Source: Phoma sp. XZ068 (Eukaryota; Ascomycota; Dothideomycetes; Pleosporales; Didymellaceae). From it: 64,000 bases of DNA. The translations under genes were made by a program, and so were the position numbers. Numbering within the stretch: position 1 is the first letter of the stretch; every line of letters begins with the position of its first letter. Shown here one piece after another: positions 54,912 through 64,000 of the stretch. Under the pieces are notes generated by a model, which saw nothing but the letters and a program-made list of their open reading frames with translations, searched no databases and had not been told where the DNA came from. The stretch spans positions 372,001 through 436,000 of the forward strand of contig RBKR01000023.1 in assembly GCA_004835665.1 (NCBI GenBank), written 5' to 3'.

Positions 54912-56075
54912 TCATTTCAGCAGCTCATCCTGCTCTTCCTTAGTGATACCGAAAAGGTACAGCAGATCCTGCATGCTCTTGGTGTTCAGTCGCGCCGGCG
55001 CCAGAAGCTGCACCTTTGGCTTGGCGTGGAAAGCCACTCCCAAGCCAGCAACACCCATCATGGGCAGATCGTTAGCACCGTCACCAACGCAAACAACTTG
55101 GTCGAGCAGGATGCCTTCCTTCTGCGAGATCTCTAGGACGTGCTGGCGCTTTTTCTGTGCATGAACGATTTCGCCGGTAAGCTGGCCAGTGAGCGTCTGG
55201 CCGTCGTCAGAGACTACGAGATGATTGGCGTATGCGTAGTCTAGACCAAGCTGTTGTCCCATCCAGCCAGTCAGAGGTGTAAAACCACCACTCAGAACTG
55301 CTGTCTTGAAGCCCAGTCTCTTTAGCGCAGTGATCAGCTCCTTGACACCTTCATTCAATGTGATTCTCGGCCTGAGTGTTTCAAATACTGTCGCGGGGAC
55401 ACCCTTGAGCAGCTTACACCTTGCGCGCAGACTGGCCTCAAAGTCGAGCTCGCCATTCATCGCTGCTGCTGTAATAGCAGAGACCTCCTTCTCGACGCCA
55501 ATCAGCGAGGCGATCTCGTCGATGACCTCTTGCTGTATTAGGGTGCTGTCCATATCGAAGACTGCGAGACGCTTGTAGCGTCTGTGTATTGTGTCGGATT
55601 GGAAGACGCATTCGACGTTCCATTCCAGCTCGAATCGCGATATAGCTTCATTGCGACGGAGGGTTTCGAGACATACGGTGGAGGCGCTGGGAATGGGGAA
55701 GGTGGTTTCGACGACGCGGCAATGGCTGCTTCGTTCGAGTTTGCGTGTTTTCAATGTCTCTGGTTCCAGCCCGGGAAGAATGCTGGTTAGGGTGGTGGTG
55801 AAGTCGTTCAGGCAGCTTTGGCTAATGTAGTTTCCGTACAGGTTGTCGAGCGCATCTGGGCCTTGTGTGGGAGGCTCGAGAGGATAGGCCTCGATATTCT
55901 TAGTCGGCGAGGCGCCATCTCTGAGAGTCTCTAGGGTGGCAGCAGGAATGGTATCCTGAGGCGTATGCGGCACTTGATCGGGAAGCAGAGCGTTGTGTGG
56001 CTTGTCGACCTTGTAGAAGAGCGTTGCGACGATGTGGGTGGCCGCGATGTCGAGGGCGGGTGGTTTAGTAGCCAT
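54912..56075 (-). CDS. ser2: Phosphoserine phosphatase
   Basis: Single exon, 387 residues. The C-terminal two-thirds is a HAD hydrolase of the SerB type: motif I FDMDSTLI with nucleophile Asp174 and acid Asp176, the cap helix (EASLRARCKLLKGV), motif II LSGGFTPL, motif III lysine in HAQKKRQHVL and motif IV VGDGANDLPM. The N-terminal 160 residues form a less conserved domain, as in fungal Ser2 proteins with an ACT-like regulatory region. Family knowledge: it hydrolyses L-3-phosphoserine to L-serine, the last step of the phosphorylated serine pathway in the cytosol. The start at 56075 is the first ATG of the frame. It is divergent from the dehydrogenase at 56559. Confidence 0.93.
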   Translation of the reverse strand: MATKPPALDIAATHIVATLFYKVDKPHNALLPDQVPHTPQDTIPAATLETLRDGASPTKNIEAYPLEPPTQGPDALDNLYGNYISQSCLNDFTTTLTSILPGLEPETLKTRKLERSSHCRVVETTFPIPSASTVCLETLRRNEAISRFELEWNVECVFQSDTIHRRYKRLAVFDMDSTLIQQEVIDEIASLIGVEKEVSAITAAAMNGELDFEASLRARCKLLKGVPATVFETLRPRITLNEGVKELITALKRLGFKTAVLSGGFTPLTGWMGQQLGLDYAYANHLVVSDDGQTLTGQLTGEIVHAQKKRQHVLEISQKEGILLDQVVCVGDGANDLPMMGVAGLGVAFHAKPKVQLLAPARLNTKSMQDLLYLFGITKEEQDELLK

Positions 56076-56558
56076 GCTTGGAGATGCTCGACAATCAATG
56101 CCGATCAGCTAGTTTTGTCAGGTGTGGACGGTCGAACTCTGCTCGGAGTGAATGTTCCCAGGGTTGGCGGGGCTGCAGCCAAAAACTGCGCAAGGGTCCG
56201 GTCGCGGCCTCAACCTTCACGGCGCTAGTGGCTCCACCCGCTTGCCGTATCCAGGCACTCCCGCGGCGTTCGCAGCATCCGTTTCTGTGATCTTCACATG
56301 ACGTTGACATAGTTCGTTGTTACCCTAGCGCTTGTGTGGTTGACAGTGCGAGGTGCTCCTTAGGCCCATCTGCCGTTGACCTGGCGCGGAACTTCAGTCG
56401 TCCGACGTGTAAGCCGAGGCTGATCCTTACGTTCGAGTGCTGCCTAGGTTTTCGAAATACGTCTTCTATTACCGAACACAGCTGGCCTACATAAGCTCCG
56501 TGTAGCTTCGTAGTATCGTTGAAGACTCTTTCAAGTCTTCTTGACAGTTTGGATCGTA
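56076..56558. promoter_or_regulatory. Divergent promoter, phosphoserine phosphatase and SDR
   Basis: 483 bases between two start codons. No specific site was recognised. Confidence 0.5.
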
Positions 56559-57659
56559 ATGGCTACCTACAAAGCCGAGAGCATGGTCGCTGCCATCCGC
56601 CAATCTCCTCCCATCGACGTTACCACTCCATACGATGCTGCCTGGGTCAAGGACAAGGTTATACTGATAACGGGAGGAGCAAGTGGCTTCGGCGCCGGAT
56701 TTGTGCGACTGTGGGCCAAGAATGGAGCCACAGTCATTGTTGGCGACATCAATGTGAAGATGGGCGACGCGCTTGTACGCGACCTACGCAAAGAGACGGG
56801 CAATGAGCGCGTGCATTTTGTGCACTGCGATGTCACAGATTGGCAGTCGCAAGTGAATCTGTTCAAGGAAGCAATCAAGCTCAGCCCACATGGTGGGCTT
56901 GACACAGTCGTCGCAAACGCAGGAATTGCTGGCGTGGACATCCTGCAGGTGGGCATGAACCTCGACGCTGCAGAGCCTCCACCGCCGAACTTCAAAATCA
57001 TGGATGTGAACCTCACTGGTGTCCTGTACACAACGCATCTCGCATACTTCTACCTGCCAAAGAACCCTGGTTCGAAAGCGTGCAGCATCGACTCGGAGCC
57101 TTCCACCACATCACCGCGCGACCGACATCTGCTGTTGCTTGGTTCAGTGGCGTCACTCGCACCCATTGCAATACAACCACAGTACAATGCAGCAAAGCAT
57201 GCTGTGCTGGGATTGTTCAGGAGTCTGAGATCGACAAGCTCTTTGCAGGGGATTCGGGTGAATTGTCTGTTCCCCTACTTCATCGATACGCCCATTGTGC
57301 CCACAGTCGGCCGTCTGTTGCTTGCTGGTGGCGCAATGGGCCAAGTTGAGGATGTTGTAGCTGCGGGAACACGCTTTGTGTCCGACAGCCGCATTCTTGG
57401 ACGGTCGTTGGTCGTTGGGCCGAAGGTGCACGTTCGTCAGAAGGAGAATGGCGAGTGGGATCTGGTGACACCGGATTCGCCCGGCAGTATCGAGACAGCA
57501 GTGTTCGAGCCCTACGCAGACGACTGGGAAGATGTGGATGCATGGGATCGCAACATCATCAAGATTTTGAATATGGTCCAGGCAGGCCGAGGTTGGGCGG
57601 GGTGGGCTCAAGACGTGGTCAAGGCTGTTTTCTATGGAATCGGATTTGGCCGTAGGTGA
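56559..57659 (+). CDS. Short-chain dehydrogenase/reductase, classical type
   Basis: Single exon, 366 residues; the ATG at 56559 gives a start typical of the group, six codons inside a longer frame. The Rossmann NAD(P) motif TGGASGFG starts at Thr38, the adenine-pocket Asp-Ile is at GDIN (62-65), NAG at 120-122, and the catalytic set is Asn151, Ser196, Tyr209 and Lys213 (YNAAK). An acidic residue after the second strand (GDIN) suggests preference for NAD(H). The substrate-binding and C-terminal regions resemble 15-hydroxyprostaglandin-dehydrogenase-like fungal SDRs, with about 100 residues beyond the core. No signal peptide is seen. Substrate is unknown. Confidence 0.9.
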   Translation: MATYKAESMVAAIRQSPPIDVTTPYDAAWVKDKVILITGGASGFGAGFVRLWAKNGATVIVGDINVKMGDALVRDLRKETGNERVHFVHCDVTDWQSQVNLFKEAIKLSPHGGLDTVVANAGIAGVDILQVGMNLDAAEPPPPNFKIMDVNLTGVLYTTHLAYFYLPKNPGSKACSIDSEPSTTSPRDRHLLLLGSVASLAPIAIQPQYNAAKHAVLGLFRSLRSTSSLQGIRVNCLFPYFIDTPIVPTVGRLLLAGGAMGQVEDVVAAGTRFVSDSRILGRSLVVGPKVHVRQKENGEWDLVTPDSPGSIETAVFEPYADDWEDVDAWDRNIIKILNMVQAGRGWAGWAQDVVKAVFYGIGFGRR

Positions 57660-58281
57660 TCGAAAGTGATCACGCGCCTAGCCTCAAGGGTGCTTCGGAT
57701 AGTTCGGCTCGCATTAGGAGTGCAACGATCCTCAGTGGCGGGCCGTTGGTCGTTCTTCAAAGGAGATGTCCAGGAACACAAATAACGTCAATATGTTGAG
57801 AGCTCGTGTAGAGGGTGAATAGTGCATATAATCGTAAACACACATTGGCATGGCACCAAACATGGGGAAATTCAATGTCGCAGGTAAATTAGTGGGATTC
57901 TAAGATCGACGAAGGTCAGGACGACTCATTTGGGAAGACCGGTGACGTAGTGTGCACTTACAGGGAAGCTTGCGGCAACGCCAACACCGGAAGGTAACTT
58001 GCTTTGGTCATGATCATCGTTTTTTGTGTTGTGGCGTCACTACAGGCGCCCAGGCACTGTTCTCTATGCTAAGAAACATCGCCGCCGTGCGATCAATCTC
58101 GTTGCTGCTGTGGTCTTCGACCTCTGCTCATTCACACACGTGCTGTAGGCGTCAGGCGCAGGCGCATCATCACCGGTTTTCCTGCATTGCTCCTTTCATC
58201 GTCTGCGCTGCAGTTCTCAAACGATAACTCCAACAATATAGCGACTGTCATTGTAACGAGGCCGTAAAAACTATTTCCAGC
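57660..58281. other. Intergenic
   Basis: 3' flank of the dehydrogenase and promoter of the glucosyltransferase gene. No gene recognised. Confidence 0.5.
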
Positions 58282-61200
58282 ATGGCGACTCACATCCAGA
58301 AAGAGCCCACAGTCTCGCCTACCGGAATGGTAATTGATGAGCCTACATTTCTAGATATTGCCGGCAACTCAGCATCAGAGAGGCGCAAAATAACGATGAA
58401 CTTTCCCACTTCAGCAGATCACACGCCTGCACACATTTCTCAGCAGGACCTCACGCAGTCCGAGGCTATAGAGCAGCCTCCTGAGACACAGACGCAGCAA
58501 ACTTCGGCGCCACGACGTCTGCAAGAACGATCAGCGACAGAGCGACCAAAGCCATCAACGAAGCATTCCTTGCTGAAGAACATACCAGCCCCGCGAAAAC
58601 AACGACCAGCACCAGTCCAGCGGCAAACTACTATCACCTTCGATCACAGCTCATCAGACTCTGACTCCGAAGATGAGCTGTTCCCAGCAAAGAGCACAAG
58701 TCGCGATGAGACTGTGCAGAGGGAAGAGTCTGGATCTTGTTCTCGAGACAAACAACGGTCGTCCACCATGAACCCCTTCGCACGATTCAAAGTCTCGAAC
58801 GAACATTTTCAAACCAGAGGATCAGTAAAGAGTGATGGACGTCTGAAACTTAGTATTTTAGAGGAAGATCTAGGCAAAGGATATATTGCAAAGGCTCTAG
58901 GCGCTGTAGTACACAAGCACGGGAAGGACGACGAGCAGCAGAGCGTACAATCCTACGATGCTCGGGGCAGCAATGCTGAAAAGATCACAGCTGAAGAAGA
59001 CGAAATGGAGAAAGACCCATCGCGACGCCTCAGACTAAACATTGTGATCATTATCATTGGATCCAGAGGAGATATTCAACCTTTTATTCGCATAGGAAAA
59101 ATCCTGAAAGAGGACTACGGGCACCGCGTTCGTATTGCTACCCATCCAGCGTTCAAGGATTTTGTGCAGAAAGACTCTGGCTTGGAATTTTTCTCTGTTG
59201 GAGGCAACCCAGCTGAGCTGATGGCCTTCATGGTAAAGAACCCGGGTCTGATTCCAAATATCGATACAATCAAGGGTGGTGAGATTGGTCGACGTAGAGC
59301 GCAAATGTATGAGATGTTTCAGGGCATGTGGCGTGCCTGCATCAACGCTACTGACGACGAAACGGACCACATGAACGCCAAAATGAGTAAGTCAGTCAGG
59401 TCTCACTCTCTGGATTATAGCTGATAGTGTTGTAAGTGGGAGACAAGGCGCCCTTCGTCGCGGACGCCATCATTGCAAACCCACCTAGTTTCGCGCCCGC
59501 GCACATTGCTGAGAAGCTGGGCATACCCCTTCATATGATGTTCACGTATGAAAAGATCCATCCCTCGATTCCGAGTAAGCTGCTGATTATACAGATTCCC
59601 ATACACACCTACCGTACATTTTCCGCATCCACTCGCGAACATCAAAGTCAGCAATGTCGAGCCCACCTACAGCAACTTCATGTCATATCCTCTCGTGGAA
59701 ATGATGATGTGGCAGGGTTTAGGTGACCTCATCAACCGTTTCCGAACCGAGGTACTGCGGTTAGAGGACATTAGTACACTCTGGGCACCAGGGCAATTGT
59801 ATCGGCTAAAGGTACCATATACGTATATGTGGTCTCCTGGTATTATCCCAAAACCTAAAGATTGGGGGCCAGAGATTGATATTACTGGTTTCGTCTTCCT
59901 AGATCTTGCATCAAACTTCACTCCTCCAGATGATCTGAAGAAGTTCCTGGACGAGGGCGAACCTCCAGTATACATCGGCTTTGGCTCCATCGTGGTTGAC
60001 GATCCTGACCAGTTCACGAAGTTGATCTTTGAGGCAGTCAAGATGGCGGGCGTGCGCGCATTGGTCTCAAAGGGCTGGGGCGGCTTTGGGTCGAACGCAG
60101 ATTGCCCGGACGACGTCTTCATGCTAGAAAACACCCCACACGATTGGCTTTTTCCAAGATGCAAAGCAGTCATACACCATGGGGGGGCCGGAACCTGTGC
60201 TATTGGCCTCAAGTGCGCGAAGCCGACGATGATCGTGCCGTTTTTTGGTGATCAGCCCTTCTGGGGCGCTATGGTGAGCAAGGCCAAGGCAGGAGCACAC
60301 GATTGTGTGCCTTACAAGGACCTGACTGCAGAACGCTTGGCCGAGGGTATCAAACAGTGTCTTACAGATGAGGCGCAGAGGAACGTACAGAAAATTGCAG
60401 ACAGCATCGAAGCCGAAGGTGATGGAGCATTGAACGCTGTACGATCATTTCATCGAAGCCTGCCGCTGCACGGAGAGGGAAGCATGCGCTGCGATTTCTT
60501 GGACAACCGTGCCGCAGCATGGAAGATCAAGAACACTAACGTCAAGCTTTCTGCGCTCGCAGCCGAGATCTTGGTTAACAAAAAGAAGCTTAAGTGGAAT
60601 GAACTCCGACTGATCCGTCACTACGAGTGGAACGATTTTGGCGGTCCAGGCGAGCCTGTCACAGGGCTCTGGGGAAGCATTTACACGACCTTGACTGACG
60701 CTGCCTTGGGCGTAGGCTCTGTCCCTGTAGAGTTGGGCAGGAGCTTGAAGAAGCGCGAGAAGTTTTGGGAGAAGAAAAGACAGCTTCAGAAAAAGAGACA
60801 GCAGAAGAAAGAGGCCATGGCCAGGGCGAATGCTCTCCTAGAGAAGGAGAACTTAAATTCGGCCGAGGAACACGTCGTTCAGAAAGAACAGCAACAGAGC
60901 AGCGGAAGGCCCATGCCGGAACGCGTAGAGTCCACTCTGTCCAGGCTGAGCGAGCCGGAAGAGACTCTGAACGAAGAGTTTGCACATGAGGCAGCGTTTG
61001 GGTTTAGGAAGACCGGCCACGCGCTCGCACGGTTCCCCATGAATGCTACCCTCGCCCTCACCCAGGGGTTCCACAACGCGCCGCGACTTTACGGAGACGA
61101 GACCGTTCGTCGCCCACCACGAGTCACAGGCTTACACTCTGGTCTTCGAGCTGGCCGCGATGAGCTGGTGTACGGCGTAATAGACGGAGTGACCGGGATC

Positions 61201-62196
61201 GTCAAACAGCCAATCCGCGGTGCAAAAGAACATGGCGCCATGGGCGCTGTACGTGGTGTAGGCTTTGGTATTGGAGGTTTCGTCTTGAAAGATATCGCCG
61301 CATTGCTTGGCCCATCAGCGTACCTTATGAAAGGTCTTGACGCAGAGTACATGAAAAAGTACCAGCCCACCACCTTCATTCGCAGAGGCCGCATAGCACA
61401 AGGCCAATTGGAACTCCAACAGCTAGAATACAGAACTCGCGTTACGCATATTAGAGGAGCAGAAGGAAGAGACACAGCCGTCAAAGAGAATCGAGATGAG
61501 GTGGAAGACAACGTTACCATCAGGTGGGCAGCCCTGAAGCAAGCCATCGCCGAAGAGAAGAAGCACAACAAGCAAGGCATTGTCGCCTCGCTCACTGGTA
61601 CCGGGGAAAAGAAGGCGGGCACAATGGTTCCTCGAAAGAGTACTTCTGTCAAGAAGCCTGCCAATCAGCCACAATCCAAATCAAGTAAGGCAGCAGTTGC
61701 ACCAACTGGGAAGGATACCAGAAACAGAAACAGCAAAGACTACGATCAAATTAAGAAAAGTTTCGACTCGCAGCATAGACGAAGTGCCACACTCAACCGT
61801 AGTAGCACTGAGCCTCTAGCGATGCGAGGCTGGGATGACAACAACTTGGCTAGACCTGTGAAGCCCGATCAAAAGGCAAGGCCAAGGAGCATACACGAGG
61901 AGCCGGAGTTCGAAGAGACGCATGTTTTGGGAAACGCTCACCTGAAGAAAGGCATAGACAGTGATGAGGATGAAAAGAGACATGATCCTGTGCCGAGTGC
62001 CCCAATGGCTGAGGCTGAGCCTCAGCAGAAGTCATTTGAGAAGGAGCGTTATGGTCAAACGCTTGCACCCAGGGAGAGCTCAGCTGCGGACTCCAGTTCC
62101 GAGCGGACCAAGGTCGGCACTGAGACGACGGATTGGTCCAAGACGAGACAGGAGGCAGATGGCATGGTGGATGGAGGTAGGACTTGGATTGTATAG
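58282..62196 (+). CDS. Sterol 3-beta-glucosyltransferase-like protein (Ugt51/Atg26 family)
   Basis: Exons 58282-59386, 59437-59545 and 59595-62196 give 1271 residues; introns of 50 and 49 nt. Residues 1-250 are disordered. A GT28-type N-terminal glycosyltransferase domain starts at about 252 (IIGSRGDIQPFIRIGKIL). The UDP-sugar-binding half contains the segment FGDQPFWGAMVSKAKAGAHD preceded by HHGGAGT. The last 600 residues are charged, with a conserved block (RPPRVTGLHSGLRAGRDELV, then GFVLKDIAALLGPSAYLMKG) and a Ser/Lys-rich tail. Family knowledge: Ugt51/Atg26 enzymes transfer glucose from UDP-glucose to ergosterol at membranes; Atg26 acts in pexophagy in some fungi. The GRAM and PH domains usual for Atg26 were not seen, so this belongs to the shorter GT28-plus-tail group and its acceptor is uncertain. 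The second intron was placed by matching the PHPLANIKVSN region. Confidence 0.86.
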
Positions 62197-63920
62197 TGTG
62201 TATTCTTTTATTTGAAGGCCCTGCATGGCGATGCATTGCGTTAAGCGGAGTACAGTAGCATTGTAGCACAGTTGTGATGATACCCAATTGATCATGAAAG
62301 CTTCGCTCGCTTTCCAGCTTACGAGACCATTTGCATCCGCTCTGACGGCTCGCGTCCAGTCATCATAGCACAATGAGCAAGGCTCGTGTTGACATAGACA
62401 TAACCTGCGCGTTTGGATCGCCAAGCGCGGTTACGATGGACCAATTGCCGCATTATCATCGCCGTCCTTATATGGCCCTAATTTCCGTCCCGTGTTGCTA
62501 ATCAATCCGAGTACTGTTCTCCTTTGCCCATACGTGCTAATATATGTTTGGTACGGTCACTGAAGCAGTGTAGAGTACGTGTGAGATTCAGATTTCCACG
62601 TCGGTGACGTCGGACGCGTCAAGAATGTCCTGGGAGGCGATTGGGTTCGTCTCACCGGTGAGTTATGATAGTCCTCCTGACATGGAATATGTTGGCACGC
62701 CTGAACAGTAGCTCATCTATGATATCAAGGCTGTGCGGAGACCAGCGACTGTCGGTTTGACGGGCCGGCACGCCGCGCAAAGATATGATTTGTGTAGCGA
62801 GTTTTGCGAAATCCAACGCCGAGGCATTTGGCGGCTTATGAGGTTCGGAATGATCTTGTGCTGATGGATCCTGAGGTTGCGAAGGTGTTTGCGTGGAAGA
62901 GTGTGGAGTGGGAGGGGTCCACACAAGGGGAACGGGGGAAGGTGCACCAGAGCAATTCGAGGATGCCCTGGCAGATCTTCCTAGTACTTGTGTTGCAATG
63001 GATAGAGAAGTCTATGAAACCAGTTATGGCCACCCGAGTGACACAGATCGTTAAACCCACTGATAGTACGGGTGGAGTGCTTGAATTCCATGTTTCAATG
63101 GACTTGCCGTCAATCATCCGATGAACAGCGTCATGTCCAACAGTTTAATTCGTTGTATACAAAACAACCATATTGAAAGAACTGTCCTACAAAATGGCTC
63201 CACACACCTGGAATGTGGAGAAAACTTGAAGGTGGATTTATTGAGCAGTCTCCTAGTCGATAGTGTCTTCTCAAATCCGTGGAGTTGGAGACAGCAACAG
63301 ATGAAGGCTGAGAAACAGTCCAAAGTGACTACATGAGCGCACGTGTACAGTCTAGGTGCGATCTGATCACGCACTAGTCCAGCTTCTCTTCAGTAAAGTA
63401 TCCTTCGCTCTCGCACTCGCGATGACATCGCGGCGCAAGTAGAGAGGCTCATTAATCTGGGTCCACGTTCCGCTTAAATTTGGGCAACATTCCTTCCCAC
63501 AATTAATTGAGTTCGGGACATGATAGTAATAAACAATACAGTCGGGAGTGGGCCCGCGCAAGCCATGGTCTCGTTCATGGCATTGCTTCGTTCGCGAGCA
63601 TTGCATTGCACAACACTGGCCTACTAACGTAGTATCATTTGAAGGGGTCTAATATTTGCTAGCAGATATTAACGGTATCACACTCATGTAGGAGTTGACT
63701 GTACTATACATCTTTACCTTAGTGGTGGATTTGTGTAACTCCAAGACCTCGTCGATATCGACTTCATCTACCTGAGATTGCAGCTCTTTGCAATATAGAC
63801 ACAACGTTGTTCCTGTGAACAGCCTTATATTTAGCCAAAGAGCTCAGTATGGGAGAATCGACATCATCTTCGCATCGCTGCGCATCTCGTCCAATCAACT
63901 GCAAGGCCACTACAAGTAAA
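62197..63920. other. Intergenic, one weak ORF
   Basis: About 1.7 kb. A minus-strand open frame at 62652-62924 without an ATG has coding-like residues (ALDFAKLATQIISLRGVP, SPHSLDIIDELLFRRANIF) and ends at an ACTCACCG|GTGAG donor-like site, so it could be an exon or a relic. Nothing else is supported. The right end is the promoter of the AA9 gene. Confidence 0.4.
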
Positions 63921-64000
63921 ATGAGGCTCATCACTTCCACCCTCCTTGCTTTGACCACCACGCTAGCCTCTGCCCACTACAACTTCGAGCGCCTAATCGT
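63921..64000 (+). CDS. AA9 lytic polysaccharide monooxygenase, N-terminus only
   Basis: The window ends inside this gene; 26 codons and two bases are visible. An 18-residue signal peptide (MRLITSTLLALTTTLASA) is followed directly by His19-Tyr-Asn-Phe-Glu-Arg-Leu-Ile-Val. Family knowledge: in AA9 enzymes (formerly GH61) cleavage leaves an N-terminal His that, with a later His, forms the copper-binding histidine brace, and H-Y/T-x-F-x-x-L-I is the usual mature start. The enzyme oxidatively cleaves cellulose or other beta-glucans outside the cell. With so few residues the call rests on the signal-peptide/His arrangement; another secreted protein starting with His is possible. Confidence 0.6.
   Translation, partial: MRLITSTLLALTTTLASAHYNFERLI

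Overview
The window is nuclear DNA of a filamentous ascomycete (Pezizomycotina). Genes carry short 45-60 nt introns with GTRNGT donors and CTAAC/CTGAC-type branch sites. Families include Zn2Cys6 regulators, DAL5-type transporters, an NRPS-like adenylate-forming reductase, a HET/ankyrin-type gene and an AA9 polysaccharide monooxygenase. A plant-associated or saprotrophic Dothideomycete, perhaps Pleosporales, fits best, but the class is inference. No rRNA, convincing tRNA, CRISPR array or intact transposon was seen. Coordinates of spliced genes span start to stop codon; exons are listed in each entry and were placed by reading frame, splice consensus and family conservation.

Layout. 1-7 kb: the splicing factor Prp45 (SNW/SKIP), an intradiol ring-cleavage dioxygenase and a pyruvate-decarboxylase-family enzyme, all on the + strand. 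8.7-18 kb: a large dual-specificity (MAP-kinase type) phosphatase, TFIID subunit TAF11, a small ankyrin protein and ribosomal protein L4. 18.7-31 kb: an accessory block with a Zn2Cys6 regulator, a decayed gene, a DAL5-type transporter divergent from an adenylation-thiolation-reductase enzyme, and a secreted GH36 alpha-galactosidase. The first genes of this block look like a small biosynthetic cluster. 31-37 kb: a FIT/Scs3-type lipid-droplet protein and a 973-residue Zn2Cys6 regulator whose zinc cluster is assembled through a 4-nt microexon.

37-43 kb is a gene-poor stretch of about 6 kb with only weak ORFs and a short direct repeat. 43-50 kb: ribosomal protein uL13, an acyl-CoA-synthetase-like enzyme and a second DAL5-type transporter in the same orientation. 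49.8-54.6 kb is a decay zone: a broken 3'-5' exonuclease gene, an unknown lysine-rich protein and a broken HET/ankyrin gene ending in a perfect 13-bp inverted repeat. 54.9-62.2 kb: phosphoserine phosphatase, a short-chain dehydrogenase and a sterol-glucosyltransferase-like protein. The last 80 bases begin a secreted AA9 monooxygenase.

Housekeeping genes (Prp45, TAF11, L4, uL13, SerB) alternate with accessory metabolism and secreted carbohydrate-active enzymes. Three decayed genes lie beside accessory rather than housekeeping genes. The most unusual signals are the two microexons (4 nt and 7 nt), one GC-AG intron, and the clustered pseudogenes.
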